Assembly (NCBI GenBank): GCA_021234155.1
Contig: JAJEKV010000009.1
Span: 10,608,546 to 10,672,545, forward strand
From: Isoetes taiwanensis
Taxonomy: Eukaryota > Streptophyta > Lycopodiopsida > Isoetales > Isoetaceae
Length of the DNA: 64,000 nt
Reading direction: 5' to 3'
In this document: positions 37,901 to 48,820 of the stretch, piece by piece
Position numbering within the stretch: position 1 is the stretch's first letter
How the letters are laid out: each line of letters starts with the position of its first letter
Program-made: the position numbers and the translations under genes
The notes under the pieces: generated by a model
The model's input: only the letters and a program-made list of their open reading frames with translations
Told to the model about the DNA's origin: nothing
Databases searched by the model: none

Positions 37901-38361
37901 AGGGCGAAATTAGGGGGGGCAAGGCTAAAATGGTGTTAAAAAAAGGAAGATGCTCTCACATGGTAGTGAATATTCTGTTGTCATTATTAGTCCTATTAAT
38001 TAGCCACACTTATTAATGGTTCCCTTATATAATTAATTTTTTTCCTTTAAATTTTTAAATTTCTAATGGTTCTTAGTCCTTTAATTATGAATTTATACCA
38101 TTTTTTGTCTCGGGTTTGGACGATTTTTCTACTCATTTTACGTGAAATTTGGTGTTAATGCATAATTTCCACTCCAAATTTACTAGAACGGTCATTTGAC
38201 TCATTCTTTTCTCCTGACTAATTCTATGACCCTACTACTTAAGGAAACAACTTTTATCCCACTTTCGACATTGGAATTCCCATTCCATACTCTACTAGGC
38301 CAGTTGATTCTACTTGGTCAGGGTTATGGCCAGTGCTAGCTCTTGGTCAACCAAGAACATT

Positions 38362-38373
38362 GCTCTAATACCA
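38362..38373 (-). other. Primer-binding site of element C
   Basis: Minus-strand TGGTATTAGAGC (one change from the iMet complement), one base from the LTR, followed by AATGTTCTTGGTTGACCAAG as in element A. Confidence 0.82.
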
Positions 38374-38374
38374 T

Positions 38375-39190
38375 TGTGATGCTCCCTGCTAGTATACGAT
38401 GCCCTACCATATATTCTACGAGAAATCCAGCATCGTCTACTACATGGGCCCTCCGTCTGCCGCGGGTAAGGAGACACCGAGGTGTCTTGCACACCCTTCC
38501 CTATGAGCTCCTACAATAGCAGAAGCATACTACAATACCAGCACTGGCAAAACAACACAACATAATCAACTACCTCAAAGGGTAGCATATCCATTCATAG
38601 ATCCATCGTAGATAGCAACATATCGTAAAATATATAAGCTCCTAACCCAGGCTTAGACTCATTGGAAAAGTAGACTGATGGCTGGGTCTCAAGATAGAGC
38701 AGACCGTGATATAATAATGGTGGGGCTGGCTATAGACAGTGGCTAAGGTTGGCCACTCCATCCGTCCCTCCTGTGCATACTTTGCAGATGGGCTAAGTCA
38801 GGCTCTGTCGTGATTGTAACCTGCCGAGACGTAACCTCTTGATATCACCCAATGAGGCTACTCTGGGTTGTATCTCCCCAGTCTGATGAGGTAGGAAGGG
38901 ATGCATCTCCCCTTCCCGAAAAACAATGACTCGATAGGCGGTTAGAGGATCGTGGCGACACACGTCCTTATCCGACTGAACTCCCCAAAATAAGAGCCAG
39001 GCCAACACTTGCAACTCCTGAGGGTCAGGGCAACACCATCGACCCAGGAAGTGTCAGACCCATACCCGGCCTATACGAAGTGACCGGCTATAAGCCTATC
39101 TCGCTCCAAGTCCCCAGTAGCCGCGCTCAGCAGGGACTTCCTCTATCTTACCACTAACCCCGTTATGTGGTGCTTGGTCACTCCATAGCC
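38375..39190 (-). repeat. LTR of element C (5' side, truncated)
   Basis: Starts TGTGATGCTCCCTGC on the plus strand and shows the same block order as the LTR of element A. The far end is missing where the next element begins near 39,200. Confidence 0.78.
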
Positions 39191-39199
39191 TCCATAGCC

Positions 39200-39850
39200 T
39201 AGTTGTTAGTCATGTACATCCTGGTACAGGACTATTCATGCACACGACGGACCAGGTCAAGGCCAAGGATCCACAGTCAGGCACAGGTCAGTCGTCAAAG
39301 GCCCCGCAGAAGACCAAGCAGAAGACCAAGCAGCAGACCACGAAGGCCACGGGCACGAAGAGGTCAAGAGCAGACAAGTGACGGGCCGTCACCAAATAAG
39401 CGGCGTCGGATGACTTCAGGCACCTCAAGAGGCACCGCCAGCATTCCTGCAAATCAGGCCTCCTTCCAGGAGTCGGCAACGAGATCTGACAGAGTGTCTA
39501 TATTGGGCCAGAGGCCATTGTACTATATATATGAGTAGAGCTAGCTTTCATGGGCTAGATGAGTTTTTGGTCTTATTTCACTTCTGCTTTCTCTCGATTG
39601 CGAGAGCTCATGTATCACCATTGATATCAACGAGTTTTGTTCTCTTCATTGTGTTCTTCATTGTTCTTCTTGTTTTTTCTCTTTTCCCTTCCTTAGTTTC
39701 TTTTGCAAATCCCGCGTGACACAGCTACCGGATTCTCCTATTTGATCCACGGGTCCTCACTAAGGGCTGTCTTGCAGGAGTTCCCGAACCCAGACCCCAA
39801 ACACTGTCGCCGATGCCGGGTCTGATTTTCTTTTCCTTCCTTCTTTTACC
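39200..39850 (+). other. Leader or LTR remnant of the next Ty3-type element
   Basis: Contains TATATATATGAG (39,525-39,536) and a CT-rich leader ending GCGTGACACA at about 39,722, which could be an LTR end. No second copy lies in the window, so the LTR call cannot be confirmed. Confidence 0.4.
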
Positions 39851-42800
39851 ATGTCTGCCCGAGCTTTCACTCCAGAGGAGCTTCTTAGCCAGACGGCGTC
39901 TCGCTTGGAGCGCCATCAACGTTGTGAAGTTGCTCGAGATATGTATGACACATGTTATGATATTGAGGGAGGCCATATTCGCTCACGAGCTCAATCGGCG
40001 CCACCTACTCCTCGTGTTCACTCTCGTCCTGGCTCTCCTCTAGCGTGTAAACATTGTTTCCAACCTCAGTCACCTCATCATACACCTGTTCAGCAACCTC
40101 CAGCTTATTTCCACACTCCAGAGAGTACCTACATTCATATCTCCTCTGGCCATACTCCTCTACCTTCACAACCATCATCTCCTCATACGGAATCCATGGA
40201 AGTTCCGCCCCATTATGTTCCTCCTTATACACCGCCTCTCTATACACAAGGCCATTCCCAATCTGCTTTTCAGACTCTCAAGTTGATCTATCCAACCTTT
40301 GGCAGCACTAAAGGCAAACCATTAGACCAAAGTGCTCAAGCTCATATGGAATAATTTGAGGCTCTGGCTGTCCTAAATGGTCACACTCAACCTCAATTGA
40401 AGTTTCATATCTTTTCCACCACGCTGCGTGGATCCCCTCATCAATGGCTCATGGCAAACAAAAGCCATTGGAAACAAAACTGGACAGACATGAAGACTGC
40501 TTTCCTTTCTCATTATGGCACCACAGATGATGATCAACTTCTTCTCAAGCAACTCAACGATCTTCAGTAAGAGCCCACGGAGTCAGCCCGGGATTTTGCG
40601 GATCGTCTTCACATTCTCCTCAGCAAACTTCAAGAGTACCCCACGCAAAGCCAGATCCTCATCTGGTTTCTCCAGGGACTTCCTCCGGCTATTCGTCTCA
40701 TGACTGAATACCTGCGCCCCAAGACTCTGGAGCAGGCCATTGAACTTGTCAATCATTCTGTTAATGTTTCCTCCCGCGTCGTGGCCCTCCAGGAGCTACC
40801 CTTCATTCCTCCTGTCATGGTACCTCAGACTGTAGTTCAGCCTCAACACTCAAATCCTCAACGCAGTCAAATTTGGTGCCACATCTGCAAATATCAAGGC
40901 CATTTGGCCAATGAGTACAACTCCACCAATGGCCCTCCTCATTGTAAACGCTGCAACATGTGCAATCATGCCACGGAAGAATGCACTCGTACTCATCCTA
41001 CACCCTTCCGGCAAAAGATGGTTTATCAAGTCCAGACCACGCCTCAGCAACAGACGTCATATCAACCTCAGCAATTTCAAGCACAACCTCCTCAACAGTA
41101 TCAACAATCTCAGCAGCCACTGGGACAAAGCAACCGTCCTCCTTTTGATCCTGCTAAAGCTCAGTGCTATCATTGTTTGGAATGGGATCATACCACCACG
41201 GCGTTCCCTCAACTTCCTCAAGTTCAAGTCCAACTTCCAGGCACGAATCAAACCACGTCAGTACGCCTCACGGCCTATCAACTTTGGATTGCTAATGGCA
41301 AACAGGGCCCTCGGCCTGTTCTTGGAAAACCACCACGCGTGCCTCAACAATCAAGGTATCAACCAGCTCCTGCAGCAACTCCTCAGATGGATCAACAAGC
41401 CCAGGAAGAAATCTATCAGGCTCTCAATCCTCCGGTTCAACCGTCAAACTGGGTTGGTTTGGTCTCACGACAGACCAGGGATTCACGCCTCTTGACCATT
41501 ATCCCTTATGATATGCGCCCTGCTTTTGCTGTCGATACGATCCCTCATGAAGAGAAAAAAAAGGTTCATTTTGCACCAGACTTGGATAAACTCATGCCTC
41601 ATGTCATGCCCAAGGTACGACAAAGTATCCTCAACCTCATGCAGGCTGCAGAAGGCCGCACACTTGCTAATGTTCACGCCACCACCAGGGCTCAACAGCG
41701 TCATGACGCACCTCCGTCATCTCACCCTCCACGCTCTCAGACATATCCGAATATTGCTGCAGAGGTGGAGCTTCTCAAAGAAGTTTCTGCTTCTTTACCT
41801 CAGACTTCAGCTCCCTTGGATCCTGTTGATTCGTTCTCTCATGTTCCTTTGGAACTCCAAGAAGAGCTCGCCAAGATCAAAATACCTTTGAGTCTTGCAA
41901 CCATTTTAAAACTCTGTCCTGCTCTCAAGGACCAGTTACCCCTTCCCATTGTTTTGGTCGGTGCAGTAGCTACCTCCACACCCACGGTACATGCCACGGT
42001 GGACAATTAACAAGTCAATCATGTTCAAATCGATGGAGGTAGTGCTGTCAATCTTATCACAAATAAACTCAGAAAGCAATTGGGCATCAAGCAACTTTAC
42101 CGTGCCCCTTATGATATCAAGTTGGCCAATGGCCATATCACGCGCCCTCCAGGCGTCACGCCCCTGCTTCACATCAATATAGGCGAATTGCGATTCCCTC
42201 TAGAATTCGGTGTTTGGAAAGCCGGTGAAGATCCCGGTGATTATGAAATGTTGATCGGCAGATCTTTTCTCCGTCAGGCCAAAAGTATTCATTACTGGGC
42301 CACGGACCAGCTCGTCATTACAGATGGTCATCTCAATGCTACCATGGATTTGGAAACCGGCAAGATCATCTCTGTTGAACATGCCGAACCTTCTCTCTCC
42401 GACACTCATTCTGACGAAGCACAGAATATCTATCAGGTTCAGGCTCCACCAGCGAGTCTGCCTCTTTCATCCTACCCTGAATATGCTGATCCCTGGGGAG
42501 AGATGACTCTGGATCAGGACCAGGCTGTGGCTGCTCTGCTCGACCCTTACCTGGCTCCTTGCAATAGAATTCAACGTCTTGACCATTTTTCCGACACAGA
42601 ACTTTCTCCTGCAACGCTGGACGTTCATGCTGTCATGAAGCGACCAGTGTTGGATGACGCGCAGCAACCGCTTTTCTTCACAACACAAAATGCAGCTCCT
42701 CCTGTCATGTTTCAATCTCCTGCTCATATTGTTCATGACACGAAAGTTGTTCCTCACATTCAAACTCCTGAGGTGGAGATTGTGGACGTTGGCAACAATC

Positions 42801-42934
42801 AGCCAGTCCGCCTAGCTGCAAATCTTCCGACCACCTATCGAGCACGCGCCATCACGCTCTTCAAAAAGTTCAAACACATTTTTGCCTGGAGCTATAAAGA
42901 TCTTCGGGGTATTAAGGGATGGATCAAATTTTAA
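39851..42934 (+). pseudogene. Ty3/gypsy gag-protease (Tat/Ogre-like), three in-frame TAA codons
   Basis: A single frame of about 1,028 codons starting MSARAFTPEELLSQTASRLE. Gag core: LKFHIFSTTLRGSPHQWLMA, AFLSHYGTTDDDQLLLKQLN, ESARDFADRLHILLS. Zinc-knuckle-like pairs CHICKYQGHLANE, CKRCNMCNHATEEC and CYHCLEWDH. A Q/P-rich linker, then protease VQIDGGSAVNLITNKL with the second signature EMLIGRSFL. The end, FKKFKHIFAWSYKDL, is the usual start of gypsy RT. The three stops (40,352-40,354; 40,568-40,570; 42,008-42,010) are all TAA where a glutamine codon CAA fits. RT and the remainder are lost at the LINE junction near 42,915. Confidence 0.86.
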
Positions 42935-44523
42935 ATGGGCATTTTGCAGATGACACATTCATCCTTGTATCCATGGATCATCAGTCGATTATTAATACTC
43001 AGGGGATTCTGGAAAACTTTGGCCAGGCATCAGGATGCAAAATCAATCCAATCAAGTCAAAGGTCATGTCCAAGGATCAGGTAAAAGGGGAACAGACAGC
43101 TGATCTCCTAGGTTGTAAGTATATTCTTCCTACCAATTCCTCAAAAATTCTTGGTATCCCTTATGCTTTAAAGGGGAGCCCCTCTGATATATGGAATGAA
43201 ATTATCGAGAAGTTCCAAAAAAAGGTAGATTATCTTAACTCTAAATATATCTCCAAGCAGGGGAGGGCTATTATTGCAAATGCTGTTATTTCCTCTTCAC
43301 ATATCTACCAATCCTCTGTGATTCTTGCCCCTAAAAAGCTATCTAACAAGTTACAGAGTATAATTGGCAGGTTCATCTCGTGTGGCCAAAACAGAAGATG
43401 TTGGACCCCTGTGGCCATGACTGAATGTTGCAAAAAGAAAAAGGATGGAGGTCTGGGAGTCATAAACATCGAAAAGCAGGGTCTAGCTCTGGCTGCTAAG
43501 TATTTCTACAAAGCTGCCCATAATTTAATCAGGCATCCGATTTCTATTATCATCAGGCATTATTTGATGAGGTGTTGGTCCTTTGGATGGAGGCAGTTAA
43601 AGTTAATTCTCCCCCACTCCATCTATTTCCCCTTTACGGTTCCAAGATTTACCCCGGCCCTTATTAAAAAATGGATCAAAGCCTGGAACTCGGTCAGGGG
43701 CGTTTTTTATTGGAAGGAAGGGCTCTCTATGGATCAATCTATTTTCTGGAATCCTGCTATTCTTACTAATAATCCTGCTTTATGTTTAGCTTGTCACTTT
43801 CCAGATCAAGCCAAGCTTTGGAGTACAAAGGGAGTTATTCTTATCAGAGATCTTTATAATGACTATGGAATTATCCCCTTTACAGAGTCTATTTTGGCAG
43901 ATGAGGGAGAGATGTGTGAGAACCTTTATAATAATATCTGTACCACCCTGATTCAGGGGAGGTTGTCCAATGAAGAGTGTAACTGGAATTACCATGGCAA
44001 GACCATTCTATCAGTCAAGATGGCCTACAGGTTTCTTACCAGGGATCTTACCATTTCCATTCATGGAAAATGGCAAACAGGGGCAGACAGATGCAAGAGA
44101 AATCTGAAATTCATGTGGTCCAGTCCCATATATCCCAAGATCAAATCATTCATGTGGCAACTTTGGCATAAGGCCTTGGCAACAAACAGCAAAAGATACA
44201 GAATGAATATGGCTGAATCGAATGTTTGTCCGAGGTGTCTAGGACACAGAGAAGATGAAAATCATCTCTTTAGGGAATGCATTTGGTCAGAATGGGTGTT
44301 GGACCTAGCTTCCACCTTTCTTGGTTACAATGTTCTATCAATTAACTCTCTAGACTTCTTTTTGCCAGACAACCCGAATGACTGGAGAATCTTTATCCTG
44401 CTCTGGAGAATTTGGAAAGGGCGCAACGAGTTTATTTTCAATAATGAGATTATCCACCCAGAAGCCGTTATCAAGCAGATCACTTATGAAAGTAAATGGA
44501 TTAATGATGCCTCCTCAATCTAG
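42919..44523 (+). CDS. LINE reverse transcriptase C-terminus with zinc-binding domain
   Basis: 535 codons, open. ILNGHFADDTFILVSMD holds the RT catalytic FADD. SGCKINPIKSKVMSK and the thumb (SSKILGIPYALKGSPSDIW, WNEIIEKFQKKVDYLNSKYI) follow. GRFISCGQNRRCWTPVAMTE and GGLGVINIEKQGLALAAKY are typical of plant L1. The zf-RVT domain has FMWQLWHKALATN and CPRCLGHREDENHLFRECIW. Endonuclease and the first half of RT are missing. The first codons come from the junction, so the ATG is fortuitous. Confidence 0.92.
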   Translation: MDQILNGHFADDTFILVSMDHQSIINTQGILENFGQASGCKINPIKSKVMSKDQVKGEQTADLLGCKYILPTNSSKILGIPYALKGSPSDIWNEIIEKFQKKVDYLNSKYISKQGRAIIANAVISSSHIYQSSVILAPKKLSNKLQSIIGRFISCGQNRRCWTPVAMTECCKKKKDGGLGVINIEKQGLALAAKYFYKAAHNLIRHPISIIIRHYLMRCWSFGWRQLKLILPHSIYFPFTVPRFTPALIKKWIKAWNSVRGVFYWKEGLSMDQSIFWNPAILTNNPALCLACHFPDQAKLWSTKGVILIRDLYNDYGIIPFTESILADEGEMCENLYNNICTTLIQGRLSNEECNWNYHGKTILSVKMAYRFLTRDLTISIHGKWQTGADRCKRNLKFMWSSPIYPKIKSFMWQLWHKALATNSKRYRMNMAESNVCPRCLGHREDENHLFRECIWSEWVLDLASTFLGYNVLSINSLDFFLPDNPNDWRIFILLWRIWKGRNEFIFNNEIIHPEAVIKQITYESKWINDASSI

Positions 44524-45052
44524 CTTATGGTTTATCTGTTCTCTCTTTTTTCAGGGATCATCTTTGTGCTGCTACAGAAGATCAAATGGAGGAAGACTGA
44601 TCCCAACACCAACCTGGAATGGCTCAAGGTCTTTGGACCCCCGAATTTGTATGGGCATGAAGAACCTTGCTTCTGTAATTGCTGCTGTGACCAGAATTAT
44701 GATGTTAGAAGAAATCTTCTATGCGAAGCCAAGGATAACAAAGGAAGATTTAACATGGCCAAGGCAGGATCCTGCTTGTGTGCTTTTTGTGTGCTCTCAA
44801 TTATGGTTAGGGGCAAGGGAAGAAAGGTTACCAACTTCCATCTTAAGTCTCCTTTCTAGCTGGCCGGTAAATGCAATTTGGAATAGTATCAGAAATGAAC
44901 TACCTCAGAGGATACCTGAATCTCATGATTTAACTGCTTCTTTTTTTCCAAACATTCTCCACTCATTTATGAGTTAATTGGGTTATACTTCCCTGTAAAA
45001 AGTTTATCAATTTTGTAACTTTATCTATATATAATATATACGCTGGCCTTCA

Positions 45053-45068
45053 ATTAAAAAAAAAAAAA
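45053..45068 (+). other. LINE poly(A) tail
   Basis: An A run after AATT, marking the 3' end of the LINE. Confidence 0.8.
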
Positions 45069-45256
45069 ATACCCAAAAGAAAGTGCTGACTATCCAAAGA
45101 TACTCCAAAAAGAGAATGCAGCCAGGACCTAAGACTACTCAGCTCTGCACACAAATATAAACAGTGCTCCAATGTTTCAATGCACCGCTCACATTGGCTT
45201 ACTCCCGACTTAAAGCAATGAACCATCTCATTAACTCTCAATGAGCGATGAATCAC
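45069..45256 (-). pseudogene. Fragment of a second LINE (zf-RVT domain)
   Basis: Minus-strand frame reads HRSLRVNEMVHCFKSGVSQC then ERCIETLEHCLYLCAELSSL and RSWLHSLFG. C-x2-C-x4-E-x2-H-x4-C is the zf-RVT pattern of plant LINEs. Orientation is opposite to the neighbouring LINE. Confidence 0.65.
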
Positions 45257-47139
45257 CTGCAGATCTCACAGCAAAGGAGGCATCTAGGGAAGCTCAAAGA
45301 GCACATATGGGCTGACACAGTATTATGGCAAGGTTCTTCTGCAATCTATGTATGAGGTTGTTCTAAAGGGGTCTGCCACGACTTCAGTTTCTTCGGCCTA
45401 TTACTGCATAAATGTCAGAGCATACATGCTCGCCTTACTCTTTATCTCATTTGGCTGATTGTATTCTCCCTCATTCACTTGAGATGAAGCAGGGATATGC
45501 AATACCGGAGAGACCGGAGACAAGGCAACAACTAGGCACGCATTTGAGCACATATTTGAATCTTTGACTCTGTAAGTTAATTTTTTGTTTGAATCCCAAC
45601 TAAGAAGCTTGCTTTTTCTGTAAAGGAAGACCATTTTGTCTCTCAGCACAACATCCACTAGTATCTAGGTTCAGATGGAGCCAAGATACATTTGGAACTT
45701 TTTGGACTTTTCTTATCTTCATTGTTCATATGTTTACTTTGTGAGTTGAGTAAATATTATGAGCTTTTTCACACAACATTATTTCTACTAAGAAAAACTT
45801 TTTCCACTATCCTATGGTCCTTGTGCTTTTTTTTACTCCAGTTTACCCAGTATAGGTTATTGCTCTGCTCTTCTTACAAATACCGTTGTCCATGATTGGC
45901 AAAACATAGATGCCTTGCGCTGTGGCAGTTTGCAGGCATATATTCAGATCTGAAAAAAGCTTTTGCTGGATGTTTATAGTACCTCAAGTGTGAGGTGTCT
46001 TTGCTATGCAATGTATGATGTTTGACTCAGAACAAAGATGCAATGTTGCATATGAGCAACAAAACTAGCCCTATATATGATAGATATTGCAGGTCATGGA
46101 CTTTGATTCCAATATGTAGCAATACAATGTAATAGTTAGTGTGTTCTCTTCTTCGGAATGGAATTAAGACATGTTTTGTGCATGCACCATAGTGCGCCAT
46201 GGCAAAGCATGCTCACGTGGATGACAACACATGTCATCCCACATGTGTAGCATATGCAGTGACAGTACCAAGTGACAGTACCAATATCCACTAATCGTTG
46301 TTTCCAGATACGGTTGTTGGTTAACGTCTCTTCTGATTCCTCAATACGAGAAGCAGATTCTTATGTGGATGGAAAAGTATCTTCACTTGAGCCCGAAGGA
46401 GGATCTTATACGACTCCGCTATATTATGCATAGGTGCAACAAAATAAACTAGGTGAATTGATAATTACAGTGCAAAACTGCTTTGACATTTAAATGTTTC
46501 GACATAAACACGAATGCCGCCATGTCATATCCCGTATTCCAGATTGAACATTTGACATTGCACACCACGTTCTTTTGTGGTCCGATTGTTGTTTCTCCTG
46601 GATCGTCAATATGTTTTATTTCATTTACTATTTCTAGTTCTTAAATAAACATATGAGTAAAATGTTTTAAACATGAGTACAACATCATTACAAATGTTTT
46701 CTACTATGTTTACCTGTGTTTACTTGTCTTTTTGTATTGCCACTATCCTATTTCATTGGTCCTATGTTCCAAAATATTGAAATGTATTGTACGTTTGTTG
46801 TTTGTTTGTTTGTTATGGTCCGAACACAACATAACATCAATTCATTTAAGTATAATGTAATATTTTTTGTTGGAGGACCGAAAGGGGCCAAAAAGTTTTT
46901 AGCTATAACATAAACCATTACATTACACATTTCAAAATTAAATTCCCCCTTAAACCCCCTTTGGTTTGGGTGCATATTCACACGGCGGGTGACGTAGGGC
47001 AGCGAGAGCCCCTATAATTATGTTTCGCATGTACAAAATCAACACCATGTAGTACATTAACTCAAATCTTATAGTATTTTGCAAATGGTGTTATACAATA
47101 TACCATTTTTTATACATGCATACCCCACAAATGAGAAAC
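45257..47139. other. Nothing recognised
   Basis: AT-rich, no conserved frame or structured repeat seen on either strand. Confidence 0.45.
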
Positions 47140-47365
47140 TTTATATACGGTGTAGATCAAGGAATAAAGGGCAAATATGCCCATCTGACAGCTCTCGGTG
47201 CCAGGAGTAACCCCCCGTGTGAATATGCTACATATTCTAAACGAGGTGCACCCTGGACTACCGCAGTCGTCCGATTCGTCGATCCTACGACCCAGATCGT
47301 ATGTTGGAGCCTCTGGGAACCTCTCGTTTCGCTTATAGTCATTTATGATTGGAGGCGCCTATGAT
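47140..47365. repeat. LTR-end fragment related to element C
   Basis: Shares TTCGTCGATCCTACG, ACCTCTCGTTT and GCTTATAGTCATTT with 36,430-36,560. No other part of an LTR is visible nearby. Confidence 0.65.
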
Positions 47366-48792
47366 TTTGAAATATGAAATACGATTTTACTTAAGGTTAT
47401 GAAGGAATATCAAGCCTCTATACGGTTTTGTCTGAGATTTTAGAATATGAAGTACGGGGGCTCGAACCTCTACCAAAATAACTCAATGTCCTAATAACAC
47501 TATTTTAACCAATGCATCCGGTGAGCTAATGTGATTATATTTTATCTTGAATCTATGTTTTTTTTTATAACAAAGCATTCAATTGTTTTAGGGATATATG
47601 GTCAAGAATCAAAGAAGTAATGAAACAATCAAAGTGAATTTCCTCATGAAATCATTGACTGACTCTAAATTTGTTTTCTTCACTCAATATGGAAACAAGT
47701 TACATCTTGAGAGTGCCACTGAGGATTCTATCTTCCACTATATATACAGTGCCTAAAGAAGATGGGCATGTGTATTTTCCAGTCTAAAGGTAAGTGTGTG
47801 TGGTGAAAGTTGCCTTTCTGTCAAAAAAGGATCCAAGAGCCACTATCAAATAGAAGCTGGGATCAATGATCTAGGCTGCCAACCAACTACGGTGAAATTT
47901 GTGTTCGATAAGGAAATGGTGTGCTTTATGGCACTCAACATGTGCTCCTACATTTTACAAATTCCTTTTCCTCATTATTGTACATGTTAAGTATCCTAAG
48001 GTTCTTTCCTCTTCTTTTAGACATGGACGAGAGTTACGAACATAAACAAGAAAGTGTTATGTTTTATGCACTCAACCTTTCACCAATAAGAGTCCAGCAC
48101 ATGTTTGTACAATAACAGCAGCTATAGATAAATAATGGTATTCCGACAAACCTTGAGTCATTATTTGCACTCCCAAAATAAACTTTCTTAACTATGCATC
48201 TCAATAAAGCTATCTCATTATAATAATACTATGCATGTTCTTCTCAACACCCTTAGACTAATGCGATCCCAATAAAGTTATTTCACTACAATGCAATTTC
48301 CATGGACGTCATTCAACACCCTTCTATAATGCGCAAGCACCCTTCGATAATGTAACTATATTGCAAACATTACATATAGAATACTTATCAAGTAACAATA
48401 GTAGCATCTCCAACCTATTTGAACATATGTACACAATATTATATTTTAAACCAAATGAGCAACACTAAACTCAAAAATTAATTTGCAAGTTTAGTTCAAT
48501 TGGCTCTCTAATAAACATCTAATAAACATACACCTAATTTAACATCTGCCAACTTTCAATGGCGCATTGAGTAAACAAAGGCAAAAGGAAAAAGAAGAAT
48601 TAGCTATGAGTGACAAAATTGACCTATATTATTTGTTCTAATGTAAGGACAAAGAATTGTAGGTACGTCAGCAGTGTTGAAATTGCATCAAGGTCTATAT
48701 GCCATAAAGCACTATACAAAAATTGAAGCCCAAATTGCACACCATCAATGATGCACGAATCCTACAACATTGAACCCAATAATTGCTTTATA
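47366..48792. other. Low-information AT-rich sequence, possibly non-autonomous Helitron interior
   Basis: No genes. If the Helitron ending at 48,820 began at the TCTTATAGTATTTTG at 47,067, this stretch would be its interior. Contains a tRNA-like GGCTCGAACCTCTACC segment near 47,460. Confidence 0.3.
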
Positions 48793-48820
48793 GCCCAACA
48801 ACGTTGAGCACCATTACTAG
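48793..48820 (+). terminator. Helitron 3' end (second Helitron)
   Basis: GCCCAACAACGTTGAGC hairpin remnant, ACCATTA, CTAG followed by T. Same family as the end at 31,433-31,460. Confidence 0.7.

Larger units (their letters stand above)
42915..45068 (+). mobile_element. 5'-truncated L1-type LINE
   Basis: Begins inside the RT palm, a few residues before the catalytic FADD, and ends in a 16-base A-rich tail (45,053-45,068). 5' truncation is normal for LINE insertion by target-primed reverse transcription. No target duplication could be identified. It interrupts the gypsy frame at about 42,915. Confidence 0.85.
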
